Made by a program: the position numbers and the translations under genes. A stretch of 64,000 nucleotides of DNA from NCBI RefSeq assembly GCF_024372725.1, contig NZ_VOUA01000017.1, positions 20,141-84,140 on the forward strand, given 5' to 3'. The notes under the pieces are model-generated. The model made no database searches. It saw nothing but the letters and a program-made list of their open reading frames with translations, and had not been told where the DNA came from. Positions 8,101-15,279 of this stretch are shown piece after piece; positions within the stretch are counted from its first letter, which is position 1; each line of letters starts with the position of its first letter. Origin of the DNA: Methanosarcina sp. KYL-1. Lineage in GTDB: Archaea; Halobacteriota; Methanosarcinia; Methanosarcinales; Methanosarcinaceae.

Positions 8101-10459
8101 GGTAAATATTGGGAAGGTCCTGAAGCAGGAGGGGGGCCCAGTCTCCTGTCCGGTTCATCCCGTATGCAGAGCCTGGCAGCCATTCATGAGTCCCGTGGGT
8201 CCCCACATGGACGAGAGCATCAGGCTGCCATTCATTATTTTTGTTCAACCAGAGGTAAAAGGCAATATACTGGTGCGTAGGGGGCAGGATGCTGCTGTGG
8301 TACATTGCATTTTCGTTTTGCATGAAGCCTCTTGAAGGCTGGGGCATGAGCCAGATATTCCCGTAGCGGACTGTGGGAATTACAACATACCTCCCGGTTT
8401 CGTTTTCCCAGATCATTGGGCTTTTTTCCGGGTCAAGGTCCCCTTCCCATGGAGTTCCCCACTCCTCAAGCACGGAGTCCCTGAGCTCCTGCGGAAGCTC
8501 GGACTCAAACCACTGCCTGTATGTTTCCACGGGCAAAAACACCATGTCCCCGCTTTCAATGCCGGCTTCGACCAGCACTTTAAGCTCTCCGGGAGCCCAG
8601 CTCCCAACATTCCTTCCGTGGCTCTGGATTCTGTCCAGCAGTTCGGTTGCATTTTCAGGCAGGTCCCGGACAGTATAATCTTTATCGCTTTCCATCCGCA
8701 CAAGCAGGTCCTGCATGCTCTGCACGGTGTTGAGGTAACTGGCTCCAATGTTGTCCTTTCCCGGCGGGTAGTTATAATAGATTAATGCGACATTTTTATC
8801 CTGATTTCCCTTCAACTTCAGTTCGGCCCAGTTAATCGAACGGTTTACTATCCAGTTGATCTGTGAAGGAATTGCCCTGGGGTGGGACACCCCGGTTTCA
8901 TCCTTGACATTCCTGGCTATATAAATATATTCAAAAATCCCGTCCCTGTCAGGCCCGAGGGTCTCACGGCTCACAGCCGAAGAGGGGATACCCCTGTTGG
9001 CATCTGACGCTACGTCAGATTCCGTAACAGCGATGGCCTTTAAAACAGGCACATTGAGGAGCTTCAGCTGGTTAATTCCGTATTCATATGCACTTGGCGT
9101 CCTGGAATTGTTCTGGCAGAGCCCAAAGGACTTATATGAAATCATACATTGGACGAGGGGTGTGCCGTTTGCATCACAGTAGAAGTCCTGCACATCGTCA
9201 AAGGTATCAAAACCCGCAATTACATTGCAACCTTTGCTTTCAATGTCTCCTATAAGGGCATCAACAGGTTCAAGGTTCCCTTCCCCTATAAAGTCCCTGT
9301 GGAACCATATCCCGATCGTCGGTTTGTTGCGGTCGTAGACCCGGTGCCCCTCGGAAGCTGTGGAATACCATTCAAGGTATTCCTGCAGGTTACTAAAATA
9401 CCTGACATCGGACCCATTATGATATATTCCCATTGAAGGAATTGTTACAGAAGAGCCCCCGGTCAGTTCCCACCCATCTGTAAGTTCGGTATTGTTGCCA
9501 TATTCCTTTGAAAGATAAATCAGCAGTTTTTCAGCATTTTCAAGCAGATGATACTCTTTCCCCATATTTTCAAAATAATTACTGAACGTACTGTTATCTT
9601 TACTATCGTAATAATAGTCAAGGTAGTCCTTATGAAGATCAGAACGGAAGGAGATGAAGGTCGTGCCGGAAGCATGGGCATTTGAAAATACGCCGTCAAC
9701 TTTGGAATAAATCCCATCGGAGAACATGTCGCAGATTATGACGTCCTGGCTTTCCAGAAACCCGGAGTCACGGGCAGCGAGAAGTTCGGGACTTGCATCT
9801 TCGAAACTGGAGTCGTAAGCAGGAAGGAAACTGTATGATATAAACTCACTATACTGGTTTGTGAGGCTGGCGGTATCAAGCCCTTCATTTGGAAAACCGA
9901 TGTATGTAATATTTATTGTGGGCCAGGCATCAGTGATTTCAGGACAACTGGCATAGTCCCTTGCAAGATGCACCAGCAGTTTTTCAGCATTTCTTAGTTG
10001 TGGGTATTCTTTTCCCATATTGTTAAAATAATAACAGAAAGTGACGTTCTTTTCCTCTCCCCCATAATAATAGTCAAGGTAGTCCTTATGAAGATCCGAA
10101 CGGAAGGAAATGAAAGTCGTACCGGAAGCATGGGCATTTGAAAATACGCTGTCAACTTCGGAATAAATCCCGGCGGAAAGCATGTCGCAGATTATGACGT
10201 CCTGGCTTTCCAGAAGCCCGGAGTCACGGGCAGTGAGAAGTTCGGGACTCACTGTTGTAAAACTGGGATCGTAGCCGGGAAGATAAGTATAATTTATAGA
10301 GTCATTATACTGGTTTGTGATGCTGGCGGCAGCCAGGGCTTCATTTGAAAAACCTATATACATTATATCTACATGATTTTCGTCAGCCGATACGTTAGGT
10401 GCAAGGAGCAAAAGAAGCACTGCACTTAAAACCAATAACCTGCATTTTATACTGTGCAT
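5108..10459 (-). CDS. Cell-surface CobN-like chelatase-family protein with C-terminal membrane anchor
   Basis: I chose the ATG at 10459 because it gives a clean signal peptide (MHSIKCRLLVLSAVLLLLL) behind a GTGGGGAT site; the frame stays open up to 10537. About 1,783 residues. Order: signal peptide; two tandem copies of a domain of about 150 residues (both with SFRSDLHKDYLDYYY); a CobN/BchH-like body (SWAPGELKVLVEAG, HVGTHGTHEWLPGS, TGRNFYSVDPEL); inside the body three related modules of about 90 residues sharing (D/N)xTxPVxAQD; a Cys/His cluster (TCCHHTCGN); a Ser/Thr-rich stalk; one transmembrane helix and a KKKL tail. It should therefore sit on the outer face, anchored at its C-terminus, with many sequons. 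Chelatase ATPase partners (ChlI/ChlD type) are absent nearby. A role in binding cobalt, nickel or a tetrapyrrole is inference. Confidence 0.85.
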   Translation of the reverse strand: MHSIKCRLLVLSAVLLLLLAPNVSADENHVDIMYIGFSNEALAAASITNQYNDSINYTYLPGYDPSFTTVSPELLTARDSGLLESQDVIICDMLSAGIYSEVDSVFSNAHASGTTFISFRSDLHKDYLDYYYGGEEKNVTFCYYFNNMGKEYPQLRNAEKLLVHLARDYASCPEITDAWPTINITYIGFPNEGLDTASLTNQYSEFISYSFLPAYDSSFEDASPELLAARDSGFLESQDVIICDMFSDGIYSKVDGVFSNAHASGTTFISFRSDLHKDYLDYYYDSKDNSTFSNYFENMGKEYHLLENAEKLLIYLSKEYGNNTELTDGWELTGGSSVTIPSMGIYHNGSDVRYFSNLQEYLEWYSTASEGHRVYDRNKPTIGIWFHRDFIGEGNLEPVDALIGDIESKGCNVIAGFDTFDDVQDFYCDANGTPLVQCMISYKSFGLCQNNSRTPSAYEYGINQLKLLNVPVLKAIAVTESDVASDANRGIPSSAVSRETLGPDRDGIFEYIYIARNVKDETGVSHPRAIPSQINWIVNRSINWAELKLKGNQDKNVALIYYNYPPGKDNIGASYLNTVQSMQDLLVRMESDKDYTVRDLPENATELLDRIQSHGRNVGSWAPGELKVLVEAGIESGDMVFLPVETYRQWFESELPQELRDSVLEEWGTPWEGDLDPEKSPMIWENETGRYVVIPTVRYGNIWLMPQPSRGFMQNENAMYHSSILPPTHQYIAFYLWLNKNNEWQPDALVHVGTHGTHEWLPGSAYGMNRTGDWAPLLLQDLPNIYPYIVANVGEGLTAEYRGNALIIDHLTPTLERGGLHGKLGKLESDIQSYYKPGITDELRKSYWQSIISEMVELNLDVDLDVSESELEELKSNQTLFEVFLKNELHEYLEDISEENIPYGMHVLGENPEVRDIEVQRNSLCSLIRKIMGESFETNVTETFGPEASGKIDALLSEVIVNDTNPVNAQDIIFGSNSSSVTPDLEAGLTYRASLPEMKPGEMNSTLMKMLGPSYLDNLTGAFYSNVTEYPSGIPADDGRPDTLVWEVVVNCTKPIQAQDLVYGSKNSSVTLDLKKGLLYRDEILDLYRDEMSLMVRSMLGSSFEEAVTVFYSGPEYPLGMPADDRKVDWMVWELVSNNTTPVDAQDLVFGYNDSSVNSELEAGLEYRDSLAASAQEMDMVLSALEAGFIPPGPGRDPVLNPDSVPTGRNFYSVDPELYPSEAAWNLAVNLTNTLLVDYYNNHNGTFPSKVSFSRFGVEFIRDEGTVEAEILYLLGIKPEWDENGKVKKLTEANVMSDSEMYALLPKSLQDNMTAVGRPRIDIVYATAGIRDAFPDKIKMIDGAVKLANNATEGDYTNYVYENSQAIYEALNGTYDSETARKLSTMRCFAVRDGTYEIGVSNAIGASGTWDNEEDIANVYLDKMGYAYGEDFWGISCRDLLEGNLKTVDASVHSDSSNLYDTLDNDDFFQYFGGMNLATRYLSGKTPDMYVSDTRDREAGGCGMVSLDEYFNTNLRSRYLNEEWINGMKESGYAGGWMMSEFVNNLWGWEVCDPDLVDDSTWEMVYDTYINDPDMKEWFKENCPHAYQSITARMLETTRKENANGEKYWGADEEILNALINEYVKSVVEDGVTCCHHTCGNPLLDEYVKGMMSVAGVSQELQDAYNKKITEATDSPASTSTSSPSKRSSSGNRGSSTPVVMSANKTTAKETDAGYGTDTPDAPESSSSSKADPYVEGYEMQKEAVDGSEGGSSMSFSGADIVGALFVLACLGGIYLGFRKKKL

Positions 10460-10947
10460 GATATCCCCACAACGTGTTGTTACATCCCGGATCACCAATG
10501 AAGAGAAATTGCCAGGATGCCGGAAACACAAGTTCATTTTCTTTTAGAATCAAAGTAAGTTGTACTGGATGTTACAAAGAAATCCGGACAGCCAAGTTGA
10601 AAAATGAAGCTGTAAGTTCTCATTCTGCATTCAATATCCAAATCCAGAAACACTAACTAACCAAAGCCGATATCGCGGAAATGCAATACTCACGAGCTGT
10701 TAGGAGATAAAATACATAAAACACGGTTTTTGGATAACGATTATTAGCTACTCAGGTAACATGGTCTATTGACTGAATAATGTACCATAAAATGAACAGA
10801 GTTTAATTAAAATACTGCCAGTTGACCTATTATTTATCCACTCTTGTCACCAAAACATTATTGGTGGCACTAATAGTCCTGAAAATTCCTAAAGAATACC
10901 TTTAAACTTTCAAACGCCGATTACAGACGCAACTTTACAATGAGCTC
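10460..10947. other. Divergent intergenic region
   Basis: These 488 AT-rich bases separate the second CobN-like gene from the DUF1670 gene on the plus strand, so they should carry both promoters. A dyad, CACCAA at 10848-10853 and TTGGTG at 10861-10866 with a 7-nt spacer, lies 82 bp upstream of the DUF1670 start. No gene was found here. Confidence 0.5.
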
Positions 10948-11558
10948 ATGCATGACTATTCCTTTCCCCGTGCAGTCTGCAGATCCCGAGCTGAGCTCTT
11001 CATTTCTTATATTGACTTATATTTCAGCAACCACCGCAAGGAAGGCCAGATTATCTTCCATGCAGTTTCCAAAGACGTTCCTCCTGGTGTACCGGTAGAT
11101 GAAATGAATCTGGTCTCTGTTAATATCACCATCTATGACCCTGATGACTGCAAAGTTAAGGACCAGCAGGAGTTGCTTGATAAATGGATCATGCGCATAA
11201 GTAACGAAGCATATGCTCAGGGCGCTTTACTTACCCAGGCTGATACAGCAATTCTTCTGGGTGAGAGCACAAAGACAATTTCAAGACACATAGCAGCGCT
11301 GGAAGAGAAAGGAGAACTGGTACTAACCAGAGGAGGAAGGACATAGGGCCAGGAGTAAGTCATAAGAAACGGATTCTGGAGCTCTATCTCAAAGGTTATG
11401 AATATACGGATATCGAGAGAAAAACCAAACATAGCGGGGAAGCCATCATGCGCTATGTGAAGGATTTTGCAAGAATACTGGTGCTGACTGAAGAGGGATT
11501 TGAAGATGGAGAACTCAGGATCATAACAGGCCTCTCTGAAAAAACAATTCAGGAATAA
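10948..11558 (+). pseudogene. DUF1670-family helix-turn-helix protein, frameshifted
   Basis: The first part reads 132 residues to TAG at 11344 and has the DUF1670 pattern: FPRAVCRSRAELFISYIDLY, then a helix-turn-helix-like segment (ADTAILLGESTKTISRHIAAL). The family continuation is in another frame: from about 11333, RKDIGPGVSHKKRILELYL runs through a second helix-turn-helix-like stretch to TAA at 11556-11558. One base inserted or two lost in the purine run AGAGGAGGAAGG explains the break. A read error or programmed shift is possible, but decay fits the setting: a mobile-element fragment lies 50 bp downstream. Function of the family is unknown to me beyond likely DNA binding. Confidence 0.75.
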
Positions 11559-11607
11559 TAAGGAACTGATTGGGACTTATTCTACCGAGGAATATCAGGA
11601 GCGTTTA

Positions 11608-11703
11608 GAGCGTGTCTTAAAATTCAATTTGACTATACAATTGGGATAGGACTCACGGATTACTATCCAAATGTAGAAATTGTTTGAATTTTAAGACAGC
11701 CTC
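11608..11703. mobile_element. Short MITE-like element, internally deleted copy
   Basis: The ends are inverted repeats, GAGCGTGTCTTAAAATTCAA on the left and its near-complement ending GACAGCCTC on the right. TTA flanks both ends (11605-11607 and 11704-11706), a 3-bp target duplication as seen in some IS5-like groups. The 240-bp copy at 14035-14274 is the same element in the opposite orientation. This copy lacks about 144 internal bases and cannot encode a transposase. Confidence 0.8.
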
Positions 11704-11745
11704 TTAAAAATAAAAAATTGTTTAAAAGGATTGTTTTTTGAATCT

Positions 11746-13581
11746 TCACCTCAACCTCCCAAAGATGCTCTCAAAATAACTCCAGATGCCTCCCATGTTT
11801 CCTTCAGAATCCTCGATTTTCATGTATTTGTTTGATGCCGATACGTTCCCATTTGTGGCTTCCCAGGTCTTGAAGGCTTCATCTGCAGCCTGGCCCCCTC
11901 CTCTGGCGGAGATCGTGTCGTTACCTGTGTATATGCCGTAGTAGCACCAGGTGGCGATACCGTTTTCGTCGGTCAGGCTTGTGCCCGAGGTCCCAACATG
12001 GGGGCCGTCGGTTACGACGAAGGTGATCATTTCTCCGGACACCGGGCTTCCGTTCTCATTGAGGAGTGTGGCTTTCATTATATGTGAGGTCCCGATTTCG
12101 TTGGTCGCTGACCGGGGTTCCACTGTTAGCAGGGTCTGGGCTTCTGCCCCTATTTCCCAGGTCTTGGAAACCGCATTTGAGGTTTCCCCGCCGCCCGTTG
12201 CAACTATGGTATCTGTGCCGGTAGTTATCCCGTAGGACCAGGTGGCAGTCCCGTTGGCATCGGTTACGCCCTTGCCTGAAAGCCCTGCAAACGGCCCCTC
12301 GCTTACATTGAAAGTTATCGTCTCATTGGCTACGGGTGTCCCGTTTTCATCTACCAGGTTAGCTCTCAATATGTGAAGGTTCCCGAGTATGTTCGTGGCA
12401 GATTCGGGTTCGAGGGTCAGCAGGGGCTTTTGCCCCTGGTCGCTTTCCCAGGTCTTGAAAGCCTCGTTTGAGGTTTCCCCGCCGCCCGTTGCAACTATGG
12501 TATCGGTTCCGGAGTTTTCTCCTGTGTAATTCCAGGTGGCAGTCCCGTTTGCGTCGGTTACATCCGTGCCTGAAGTCCCGTTATGGGGCCCGGCTGTTAC
12601 GTTGAAGGTTATGTTCTCCCCTTCAACCGGAGTTTCGTTTTCATCTACCAGGGTAGCTGTCAATGTATGAAGTTCGCTGACCTTGTTTGTGGCAGATGCC
12701 GGTTCGAGAAGCAGTTTCGGTGAGACAAAACTCTCAGCCCTGATGATCACATTGGAGTCCAGTGCCCTGTCTCCTGCGTCAGCGATAGCCATTCTTATAT
12801 GGTTTATCTCTCCGGGGGTTACATTGGCCGTAGCAGTCAGGACCACTGTCAAACCGTCCATTTCGGTATCAATTGACCCTCCCCCATCATTCAGGTCGTT
12901 GTTTATGTAATACTCCGGATTACTGGAATTCGTACCGAAAGGATTCCCGTTGTTGACATTGTTTATGGATACCGGCGTGCTAGTTCCCGGAATTAAAGCT
13001 ATGTTCTCCCCGTTGACAAAGAATCCGAATACATCGTTATATTCCGAATTGACCCATTCGTTATATTCATCGGAGCTGAAAACGTATTCAAACTGTACAA
13101 TTTCCGTATCCGGAACAAAATCAAATTCAAGAACTGCAGCATCAAAGGTTGTGAAGCCCGGGATCAAAGCATTGAGGTCCGTGTCTCCAGGCAGGCCGTT
13201 GTCAGCTGTTACGTTATCAAACTCATTGGGGCCCACTACATTTGTAATATTCCCGGTGCTCAGGATGATGCCGTTTCCAAAGCCTATGATTTCTTCTCCT
13301 CCGCTAAATGTTCCGGCTGCTACATTTGCCCCGGTAAATGTAACGTTAGAAACAGTAACTCCTTCCCCAAGTAGAGTATTCACAAGATCTGAAGAAGTCA
13401 ACCCCGAATTCAGGTCTGCGGTCTCGATTCCGGGAGAACCGATCTGGTAGGTTATTTTGCTGGCTCCACCGCGAGATATACTTGTGATTTCTTCTCCGTA
13501 TGTCAGGCTTACAGTTAATACCGTTAAGATTGTCAGGATAATGACAACTATTGCTGGTGTTATTACTCTTCTTTTTTCCAT
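11746..13581 (-). CDS. Secreted surface protein: choice-of-anchor L domain plus three Ig-like domains
   Basis: The ATG at 13581 is chosen because it has a GGGGGAAA site and starts a signal peptide (MEKRRVITPAIVVIILTIL); the frame extends upstream to 13620. About 611 residues. Residues of roughly 40-280 match the choice-of-anchor L type (SSDLVNTLLGEGVTVSN, EFDFVPDTE, FVFSSDEYNEWV-like core). Three repeats of about 90 residues follow, each with ATNxxxxxHxxxAxLxxENGxPVxGExITF and GTATWxYxG, typical of bacterial Ig-like (Big_1) folds. No C-terminal anchor is visible, so attachment is uncertain. It is probably an adhesin or envelope protein. It lies between two inverted copies of a small mobile element, which suggests that this patch is variable. 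Confidence 0.75.
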   Translation of the reverse strand: MEKRRVITPAIVVIILTILTVLTVSLTYGEEITSISRGGASKITYQIGSPGIETADLNSGLTSSDLVNTLLGEGVTVSNVTFTGANVAAGTFSGGEEIIGFGNGIILSTGNITNVVGPNEFDNVTADNGLPGDTDLNALIPGFTTFDAAVLEFDFVPDTEIVQFEYVFSSDEYNEWVNSEYNDVFGFFVNGENIALIPGTSTPVSINNVNNGNPFGTNSSNPEYYINNDLNDGGGSIDTEMDGLTVVLTATANVTPGEINHIRMAIADAGDRALDSNVIIRAESFVSPKLLLEPASATNKVSELHTLTATLVDENETPVEGENITFNVTAGPHNGTSGTDVTDANGTATWNYTGENSGTDTIVATGGGETSNEAFKTWESDQGQKPLLTLEPESATNILGNLHILRANLVDENGTPVANETITFNVSEGPFAGLSGKGVTDANGTATWSYGITTGTDTIVATGGGETSNAVSKTWEIGAEAQTLLTVEPRSATNEIGTSHIMKATLLNENGSPVSGEMITFVVTDGPHVGTSGTSLTDENGIATWCYYGIYTGNDTISARGGGQAADEAFKTWEATNGNVSASNKYMKIEDSEGNMGGIWSYFESIFGRLR

Positions 13582-14034
13582 ATATTTCCCCCTCTGCCGG
13601 GCATATGATGCATTTACCACACTATCTTGCCGGTAAACTCCCCTCTCGGATTTTTCAAAGTGTGGTTTATGTTATGGATTCTTATTCTGGATTTTCTGTT
13701 TTGAATATTATTTATCTCTTAAAAATAAATGCTATTTTTATATATATCCACAGGGATTATTTATTCTGAAAAATGATTCTTTTTTGGCTTGCATCTCCTG
13801 TATTCCTGCTGAATCTCGTATGAAACACGTAAGAGCCTTACTCCTGCAGGTAAAGGACAAACAAAAAAACGGTTTACAGGACTGTTCCATGAAGTATATG
13901 GGTGCCCAAAAAGGCCCTCCAGATTACTTCAAAATTTATTTGAGTATCCAAAAAGTCTTCCGGAGGACTGAAATATGTATTGGTATACCTAAAAAGGTCC
14001 TCCCAATGACTGAAAAACGTACCGAAATTACTAA
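13582..14034. other. Intergenic region with TATA-like box and degenerate repeats
   Basis: A TATA-like run (13735-13748) read on the minus strand is a likely promoter of the surface-protein gene, giving a leader of about 130 nt. From about 13900 to 14030 three degenerate units of about 42 bp follow one another, each with CCAAAAAG or CCTAAAAAG, then a CTCC-like word, ACT and GAAA. They read as open frame but look like no known protein. Confidence 0.45.
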
Positions 14035-14274
14035 GAGGCTGTCTTAAAATTCAAAACATTTCTACATTTGGATGGTAGGCGTTTTTGATCTTAAGTTCAG
14101 ACTGTAAATTAATTACATAAGACTTATTTGCCCGATGCATAAAATCAAATGCATTAGACATCATGGTCAAAATTTACACTTTAGACATTTAACGGTTTAA
14201 CGCTACCGATTTTTGATCCAAATCCGTGAGTCCTATCCCAATTGTATAGTCAAATTGAATTTTAAGACACGCTC
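14035..14274. mobile_element. MITE-like element, longer copy
   Basis: The left end GAGGCTGTCTTAAAATTCAA and the right end, complement of GAGCGTGTCTTAAAATTCAA, form terminal inverted repeats. TAA flanks both sides (14032-14034 and 14275-14277). The element is in inverse orientation to the 96-bp copy at 11608-11703. At 240 bp it has no transposase frame; a full-length element elsewhere must mobilise it. The sequence right after it (14278-14400) reads as a short open stretch (KTARWLKKRMKQHKDSIW), possibly the rest of an interrupted gene. Confidence 0.8.
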
Positions 14275-14439
14275 TAAGAAAACAGCTAGATGGCTGAAGA
14301 AAAGGATGAAACAACATAAGGATTCAATTTGGAATCTGCAAACCAGATAATGGTTTGGCAAAGCAGATAAGTATGTAGAGAAAGTCGTTAAAAGAGTGTT
14401 TTGAAAGGTATGTTTCTTTTTGGAAGGTTGAAATAAAGG

Positions 14440-14635
14440 TGGGGCTGGTGAGATTCGAACTCACGATCGACGGGTATCTCCGAACAACTGCCTTAGCAGC
14501 TTTAGTTCTGGTGAGCATCTATCAGTGCTCCAACGGTTCGTCACTGTCCTGCCCCGTCGGGCAAAACTCGGTAGACCCGTTGTTCATCATTTATCCGCTG
14601 GAGCCCATCGCCATGCCGGGCTAGGCCACAGCCCC
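14440..14635 (-). tRNA. tRNA-Trp (CCA) with 122-nt intron
   Basis: Acceptor arms GGGGCTG and CAGCCCC pair over 7 bp with A73, the T arm is GTGAG/TTCGAAT/CTCAC, and the anticodon stem is ATGGG/CCCGT with loop CTCCAGA, anticodon CCA. Exon 1 is 14598-14635 and exon 2 is 14440-14475; the intron lies after position 37, the canonical archaeal site. The 3' CCA is not encoded. Splice positions come from the mature fold. Confidence 0.93.
14476..14597 (-). ncRNA. Intron-encoded box C/D guide RNA in pre-tRNA-Trp
   Basis: The intron holds box C (ATGATGA, 14584-14590), a degenerate D' (CCGA, 14568-14571), C' (GTGACGA, 14538-14544) and box D (CTGA, 14522-14525). The D guide (14527-14536) pairs with GCTCCAGCGG across the exon1-intron border, and the fifth base before box D faces C34. 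The D' guide (ACGGGTCT, 14573-14580) pairs with AGACCCGT of the spliced tRNA, and the fifth base before D' faces C39. This agrees with the known guide role of euryarchaeal tRNA-Trp introns (2'-O-methylation at 34 and 39). Confidence 0.88.
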
Positions 14636-14710
14636 TTACAGGAGATAAGAAATACTCTTTCTCTTTTATATAGTTGACGGCAGGAAAGGTGAAATTTACA
14701 GAAATTTTTT

Positions 14711-14884
14711 TCAACTTTGCATAAACACCAGATAAATTATTCCTGCCAGGATTGCAAGAATAAATATCGTAAATGAGATGAAGCCAAGCAGGCGAACTGC
14801 AAAATCATATGCACTAATTTCACCGGTATATTTTCCTGTCCTGCGGCGGTCAAAGTATTTCATTAGTTTTTTGTTTAACTTCAT
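14711..14884 (-). CDS. Small single-span membrane protein
   Basis: 57 residues from ATG at 14884, with a GGGAG site 14 bases upstream, to TGA at 14711-14713. The first 25 residues are basic (MKLNKKLMKYFDRRRTGKY); one hydrophobic helix fills most of the rest (FISFTIFILAILAGIIYLVF). I do not recognise a family. It stands alone between two tRNA genes. The basic, then hydrophobic layout and the ribosome site make it likely to be real. Confidence 0.55.
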   Translation of the reverse strand: MKLNKKLMKYFDRRRTGKYTGEISAYDFAVRLLGFISFTIFILAILAGIIYLVFMQS

Positions 14885-15127
14885 GGCTTTGAAGCTCCCA
14901 TTTTAATTTTCCTCTATATCTGGGGTTTTAGAATAAATATTTGGGGTTTTTGAATAAAGATGTTCATGTCAATTCCCAGAAGGCAGGAAAATGCATATTC
15001 TTAGCTTTAGCATGATATGTATTCAGGATACAGTTCCCTTTTGAGAACTGTGAAGATATGAAATCGGAAAGATTACAAATGGTCCGGAGACACATTGCAA
15101 AAGCACCGGATTGCATGAAAAGAGAAG

Positions 15128-15211
15128 CGCCCAGGGCAGGATTTGAACCTGCGCTCTCCCAAAGAAGAAACGGTTTTCGAGACCGTCGCCTTACCACTAG
15201 ACTACCTGGGC
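15128..15211 (-). tRNA. tRNA-Ser (CGA)
   Basis: Acceptor GCCCAGG/CCTGGGC with G73, anticodon stem ACGGT/ACCGT and loop CTCGAAA (anticodon CGA, codon UCG). A long variable arm and T loop TTCAAAT complete a class II tRNA. CCA is not encoded. Confidence 0.93.
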
Positions 15212-15279
15212 ATTTTGGAGCAGGGAACTAGAATATACTTTCTATCTTATATACCTTATTCTGGACAGGGTTCAAACAC

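Noticed and set aside
13900..14030. CRISPR array
   Set aside because: The three units are too degenerate and contiguous; no constant repeat with unique spacers, and no cas genes.
13784..14047. 87-codon frame before the longer mobile element
   Set aside because: Made of degenerate 42-bp repeats and ends inside the element; nothing supports a protein, though an interrupted gene cannot be excluded.
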